From SFTJ01 sp905210415 (GTDB lineage: Bacteria > Bacteroidota > Bacteroidia > Bacteroidales > Muribaculaceae), in assembly GCA_902476295.1 (NCBI GenBank), contig CABSDC010000092.1:1-9227 (forward strand): DNA of 9,227 nucleotides. The letters are read 5' to 3'. Shown here one piece after another: positions 5,808 to 9,227 of the stretch. The position numbers and the translations under genes were made by a program. Numbering within the stretch: the stretch's first letter is position 1; the number at the start of each line of letters is the position of its first letter. The notes under the pieces are model-generated. The model saw only the letters and a list, made by a program, of their open reading frames with translations. It was not told the DNA's origin and searched no databases.

Positions 5808-5841
5808 ATTATTTATAACTAAAAAAGATTATTTTAGGTTT

Positions 5842-8800
5842 ATGACAATTAGATTGAAGTGCTTGTTGGTGACAGCACTGCTGATGATAGCAGCCTCGGC
5901 CAACGCACAAGTGACAACTTCTGCAATCAGCGGTGTAGTTGTTGATGAAAACAAGGAAGCCCTTATCGGGGCAACAGTAGTGGCTAAACACGTGCCTTCG
6001 GGTACAACTTATGGCGCAGCCACAAACATTGATGGACGCTATCACATACAAGGTATGCGCACCGGCGGTCCTTACACAATTGAGATTTCTTATATTGGCT
6101 ATAACGTATCGCAGTTTAGCGACGTGTATTTGCAGTTGGGCAACACTACGGTGGTTGATGCTCAGATGGAGCCTACGTCGACTGCTCTTGCCGAGGTGGT
6201 GGTGATGGGAAAAGGTGGCACACAAGCTGGTGCTGCCAAGAACTTCTCTCTATCGAAGATTGAGAGCACTCCTACTATCTCTCGCAACGTGTATGACGTG
6301 GTTAAGAATACCCCAATGGTGAACGTCAACAAGACTGGCGGTATCACCATAGCTGGCGCAAACAACCGCTTCAACAGCTTCCAGATTGACGGTGCTGTGG
6401 CAAACGACGTGTTTGGCCTATCGGCAACCGGCACAAATGGCGGTCAGACTTCGGTGAATCCTATCTCGCTTGAAGCCATCGAGGAATTGCAGGTGGTGAT
6501 CTCGCCATTCGACGTGCGCCAATCGGGATTCACCGGTGGTGGCATCAATGCGGTGACTAAGCAGGGTGGCAACGCGTTTCACGCGTCGGCTTATACCTAC
6601 TACAACAATCAAGATTTCTATGGCCGTTGGAACCAACAACTTGGCAAGAAGGACCCATTGACAACTCAACACACGCTCACCTATGGTGGCAACGTGTCGG
6701 GTGCTTTTATCAAGGACAAATTGTTCTTCTTCGTGAATGTGGAGCGCAACGAGGAGTCGTATCCATCTACATTCTATCCTGGCTATAATGGCAGCACCTA
6801 CTTGACCGTAAATCAGGCTAAGCAGATACTTGACCACTATTATGAACTCACAGGCGGCAAGTTTAAGGACTCTTACGGTCAGCGCGACGTGGAGCGTAAG
6901 TCAACAGATCTTCTTGCGCGCGTAGACTGGAACATCAGCGATAAGCACAAGCTCGCTCTTCGCTACCAGCACGTGGATGCATTTGACGATAAATACAACC
7001 CATCGGCATCGTCATACTACTTCAATGGTTCGCAATATCGCCAAAACAACCTCACCAACTCGTTTGTGCTTGAGTTGAACTCACGCTTCAGCAACGATTG
7101 GAGCAACGAATTGCGTGTGTCGTATAATCGCATTCGTGATCACCGCGACATCGAGAATCAAGGCCCTACTATGTATATCACAAACGTGAAGAGTGAAGAC
7201 GGAACTAAAAATATGGCAGTGAATCTTGGCGCTGAATATTCGTCGAGCGTAAACTTCGTGAATCAAGACATTTATTTGATTGAAGACAACTTGACTTGGT
7301 ACAAGGGTCGCCACGCGGTGACTTTCGGTACGCACAACGAGATTTTCCGCCTTTCTAACGGCTTTATTCAGTATGCCTCGGGTGTGTGGTCGTATAATGG
7401 CCTCGACGCGTTTTTGAACGACCAGCCAAACACTTTCTATTTTAAGTGTTCCGACCCAAGCAAGACCGGTGGCGACTTGCGTTATGCTCCGCTTGCCAAG
7501 GTGGCACAGTTTGGCGTGTATGCACAAGATATGTTCGACGTGACAAACAATCTGCAGCTCTCTTATGGCTTGCGTGTAGACGTGCCTGTGTTTTTCAACA
7601 ACCCAACCACCAACACCGTGTTCAACGAATACTCAGCACAGAAGGGCTGGGGCGTGAAGGTGGGCGAAATGCCATCGTCGAAATTGATGTTGTCGCCACG
7701 CGTGGGCTTCCGCTGGTATGTCGACGACGAGCACACTATGCTTCTTCGCGGCGGTGTGGGCTTGTTCACTGGTAGAATACCTTTTGTGTGGGCTTACAAT
7801 GCGTTTAACAATAGCGGTATGGAACAAATCGGCTGCACGCTCACAGAGGGCATTCCTGCAGTCACCACCAATACTGCCAGCCTCGCAGAATTTTGCACAG
7901 CGGCAGCCAACCCAGACATCGTGACGCTCGATAGAAAGATGCGATTCCCACAGGTGCTCCGCACCAATCTGGCTTATGAGCAGCGTTTCGGCGATGGTTG
8001 GAAACTCACGCTCGAAGGACTCTACTCAAAGACCTACAATTCATTCACATTTGAGAACCTCGCTCTCACACAGTCGGGCAAGGTGTATGCAGTGCCTGGC
8101 GTAGAGGCTTCGGCAGTGCCATACTACAGCGTTGACCGCCGATTCTATTCGGTGATCAATACTAAGAATGCGTGCGACGGCTATTCTTACCAGTTGTCGG
8201 CACAATTGCAGAAGAGTTTCGCGTTTGGTCTTGACCTCTCGGCAGCCTACACATTCGGCCACTCTTATTCATCAAACGATGGTATCTCTAATGTGGCGTA
8301 TTCGTGCTGGAAATACACTTATGCACACGATGTTAACAATCCATCTCGCTCTTACTCGCAGTTTGATATCCCTAACCGTGTGATGTTTGTAGCCAACTAC
8401 ACTTCGCCAAGATATGCAGCAGGAAAGCTTCAAACCGTAGTGGGCCTTGTGTATAACGGTAGCAACAGCATGCGCTACTCGTTGGCAATGAACGAGGCTA
8501 AGGACTACAATGGCGATGGCTATCGCGGCAACTCGCTGCTCTATATTCCTACGGAGGGTGAATTGGCACAGATGAACTTCGCTTCGGAGGATGATCGTGC
8601 TAAGTTTGGCGCATTTATCGAAGGTGACAGCTATGCTAAGAATCACCGTGGACAATATGCCGACCGCAACTCTAATTTGGGCAAATGGGAGAACCGCGTG
8701 GACCTTCACATCGCTGAAAACATCTTCTACCTGAAGAATCGCAGCGGTAAGGTGCAGTTGACACTTGATGTGCTCAACTTTGCTAACCTGCTCAACAAGA

Positions 8801-8976
8801 AGTGGGGTGCATCGTATGCCGACGACCTTTGGGCATTGCAAGTGCTGAAGGTGAACAGCGTTACAAACTCAAATGGCGTAGCAACACCAACATTTAGCTA
8901 CAACAATCAGTCGTTGTATGCCAATAGCCTCAAGAGCCGCTGGCACATGCAGATTGGTTGCAAGGTGACATTCTAA
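5842..8976 (+). CDS. Oar-like TonB-dependent outer-membrane receptor, copy 2
   Basis: The 1044-residue product is a paralogue of the receptor immediately upstream, roughly four-fifths identical by eye and collinear throughout. The ATG at 5842 is chosen because it gives MTIRLKCLL with a 22-residue signal peptide ending ASANA before Q23, aligning exactly with copy 1. A TTG at 5791 would add 17 residues and sits inside a leader hairpin. Domains match copy 1: regulatory-like Ig-type domain (about 28-110), EVVVMG in place of EVVVTG at the TonB-box position, plug with VVISPFDVRQSGFTGGGINAVTKQGGN, barrel ending HMQIGCKVTF. Differences cluster in barrel segments likely to be loops, for example ADDLWALQVLKVNSVTNS near the C-terminus against GSMYNLSVLKVSNVKAS, and several cysteines are not shared. 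Codons are mixed (CAG and CAA, many TCG, GTG, CGC), like the neighbouring housekeeping genes. It has its own promoter and terminator, so the copies can be regulated separately. The substrate is unknown. Confidence 0.95.
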   Translation: MTIRLKCLLVTALLMIAASANAQVTTSAISGVVVDENKEALIGATVVAKHVPSGTTYGAATNIDGRYHIQGMRTGGPYTIEISYIGYNVSQFSDVYLQLGNTTVVDAQMEPTSTALAEVVVMGKGGTQAGAAKNFSLSKIESTPTISRNVYDVVKNTPMVNVNKTGGITIAGANNRFNSFQIDGAVANDVFGLSATGTNGGQTSVNPISLEAIEELQVVISPFDVRQSGFTGGGINAVTKQGGNAFHASAYTYYNNQDFYGRWNQQLGKKDPLTTQHTLTYGGNVSGAFIKDKLFFFVNVERNEESYPSTFYPGYNGSTYLTVNQAKQILDHYYELTGGKFKDSYGQRDVERKSTDLLARVDWNISDKHKLALRYQHVDAFDDKYNPSASSYYFNGSQYRQNNLTNSFVLELNSRFSNDWSNELRVSYNRIRDHRDIENQGPTMYITNVKSEDGTKNMAVNLGAEYSSSVNFVNQDIYLIEDNLTWYKGRHAVTFGTHNEIFRLSNGFIQYASGVWSYNGLDAFLNDQPNTFYFKCSDPSKTGGDLRYAPLAKVAQFGVYAQDMFDVTNNLQLSYGLRVDVPVFFNNPTTNTVFNEYSAQKGWGVKVGEMPSSKLMLSPRVGFRWYVDDEHTMLLRGGVGLFTGRIPFVWAYNAFNNSGMEQIGCTLTEGIPAVTTNTASLAEFCTAAANPDIVTLDRKMRFPQVLRTNLAYEQRFGDGWKLTLEGLYSKTYNSFTFENLALTQSGKVYAVPGVEASAVPYYSVDRRFYSVINTKNACDGYSYQLSAQLQKSFAFGLDLSAAYTFGHSYSSNDGISNVAYSCWKYTYAHDVNNPSRSYSQFDIPNRVMFVANYTSPRYAAGKLQTVVGLVYNGSNSMRYSLAMNEAKDYNGDGYRGNSLLYIPTEGELAQMNFASEDDRAKFGAFIEGDSYAKNHRGQYADRNSNLGKWENRVDLHIAENIFYLKNRSGKVQLTLDVLNFANLLNKKWGASYADDLWALQVLKVNSVTNSNGVATPTFSYNNQSLYANSLKSRWHMQIGCKVTF

Positions 8977-9007
8977 GTTTAACCCAAATCGGGAATTATA
9001 TACATGG

Positions 9008-9048
9008 GTGGCAGAACATTCTCTCGATAGAGTGTCTGCCACTTTTTT
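9008..9048 (+). terminator. Intrinsic terminator of receptor copy 2
   Basis: GTGGCAG (9008-9014) pairs with CTGCCAC (9036-9042). The stem continues with ACA against TGT and CTCT (9021-9024) against AGAG (9029-9032), closed by a CGAT loop. Six T residues follow (9043-9048). It is 31 bases after the stop codon and is a close duplicate of the copy 1 terminator, with better pairing in the upper stem. Confidence 0.88.
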
Positions 9049-9178
9049 ATCACATGCGGGAGTGAATTTGGTTTCGCGTTGTAAGAGTGAAAGTCTTTCG
9101 CGCAAGCTATTGTGGATGTAATAATATTGTTAGTAATTATTGCTGTCCGGTAAAACTCCAAAGAGCATAAATACCCTG
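9049..9178 (+). other. Gene-free tail, no supported gene
   Basis: No convincing open frame is present. TAATATTG at 9122-9129 is one base away from a TAnnTTTG promoter box, with only a poor -33 partner (TTTC at 9096-9099, 22 bases upstream). If active it would start RNA near 9135, running into the hairpin at 9179. More probably this is the upstream region of a gene beyond the window. Confidence 0.3.
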
Positions 9179-9217
9179 CCCGAAGCCCTGTGAAATTGGA
9201 CTTCGGGTTTATTTTTT
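9179..9217 (+). terminator. Terminator-like hairpin at the window end
   Basis: CCCGAAG (9179-9185) pairs perfectly with CTTCGGG (9201-9207) around a 15-base loop, followed by TTTATTTTTT at 9208-9217. The T-run is on the + strand only. Because receptor copy 2 already has a strong terminator at 9008-9048, this one either ends a short unseen RNA or acts as an attenuator before the next gene. Confidence 0.65.
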
Positions 9218-9227
9218 CAAAAGTAAG

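Larger units (their letters stand above)
2434..9048 (+). repeat. Tandem duplication of receptor gene plus terminator
   Basis: The two units are 2434-5649 and 5842-9048. They share the whole coding sequence at high protein identity and an almost identical 3' hairpin. The sequences just upstream of the two genes are not visibly alike. The duplication therefore covered the gene and its terminator, while each copy now has a different leader and promoter. Synonymous positions have diverged widely, so the event is old or selection on codons has been strong. Confidence 0.8.

Noticed and set aside
5604..5818. Short frames of 63-65 codons between the two receptors
   Set aside because: They start in or near the copy 1 terminator, run through the copy 2 promoter and show no protein-like composition.
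5791..5841. TTG start at 5791 extending receptor copy 2 by 17 residues
   Set aside because: The extension precedes a complete signal peptide, lies in a leader hairpin, and destroys the exact N-terminal alignment with copy 1.
2434..8976. SusC/SusD glycan-uptake pair
   Set aside because: Neither receptor is followed by a SusD-like lipoprotein, and the plug and barrel motifs fit Oar-like receptors rather than SusC.

Overview
The window looks like a chromosomal piece from a Bacteroidales bacterium (gut Bacteroidetes, possibly Muribaculaceae or Prevotella-like; the family is a guess). The grounds are a DUF4286 gene directly upstream of ruvC, two Oar-type TonB-dependent receptors with a carboxypeptidase-regulatory-like N-terminal domain, AT-rich start regions with little Shine-Dalgarno sequence, and several promoters of the Bacteroidetes type (TTTG, about 20 bases, TAnnTTTG).

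Layout, all on the + strand. (1) 1-783: 3' part of a gene for a cobalamin-dependent methionine synthase activation (SAM-binding) domain. (2) 771-938: five tandem copies of a 33-base repeat that begin inside the end of that gene, supply its stop codon and run into the probable promoter of the next operon. (3) 1069-1998: a two-gene operon, DUF4286 protein and Holliday-junction resolvase RuvC. (4) 1999-2433: a 435-base gap with no convincing protein gene. It holds a good promoter, a region that folds into a small hairpin plus a long interrupted rod, and a strong intrinsic terminator. Together these look like an independent non-coding RNA of about 190 nt, or a long attenuating leader. (5) 2434-5565 and 5842-8976: two tandem, closely related outer-membrane receptors of 1043 and 1044 residues, each followed by a nearly identical terminator; the second has its own promoter. 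No SusD-like partner is present. (6) 9049-9227: gene-free tail ending in another terminator-like hairpin, probably in the leader of the next gene.

The left half is housekeeping (methionine synthesis, recombination). The right half is a cell-surface locus where one receptor has been duplicated. The copies have diverged in codon use: the first shows the codon bias expected of very strong expression, while the second resembles the neighbouring genes. The most unusual elements are the candidate structured RNA before the first receptor, the 33-base repeat array, and the codon contrast between the receptors. No mobile element, CRISPR array, tRNA or rRNA gene was seen.
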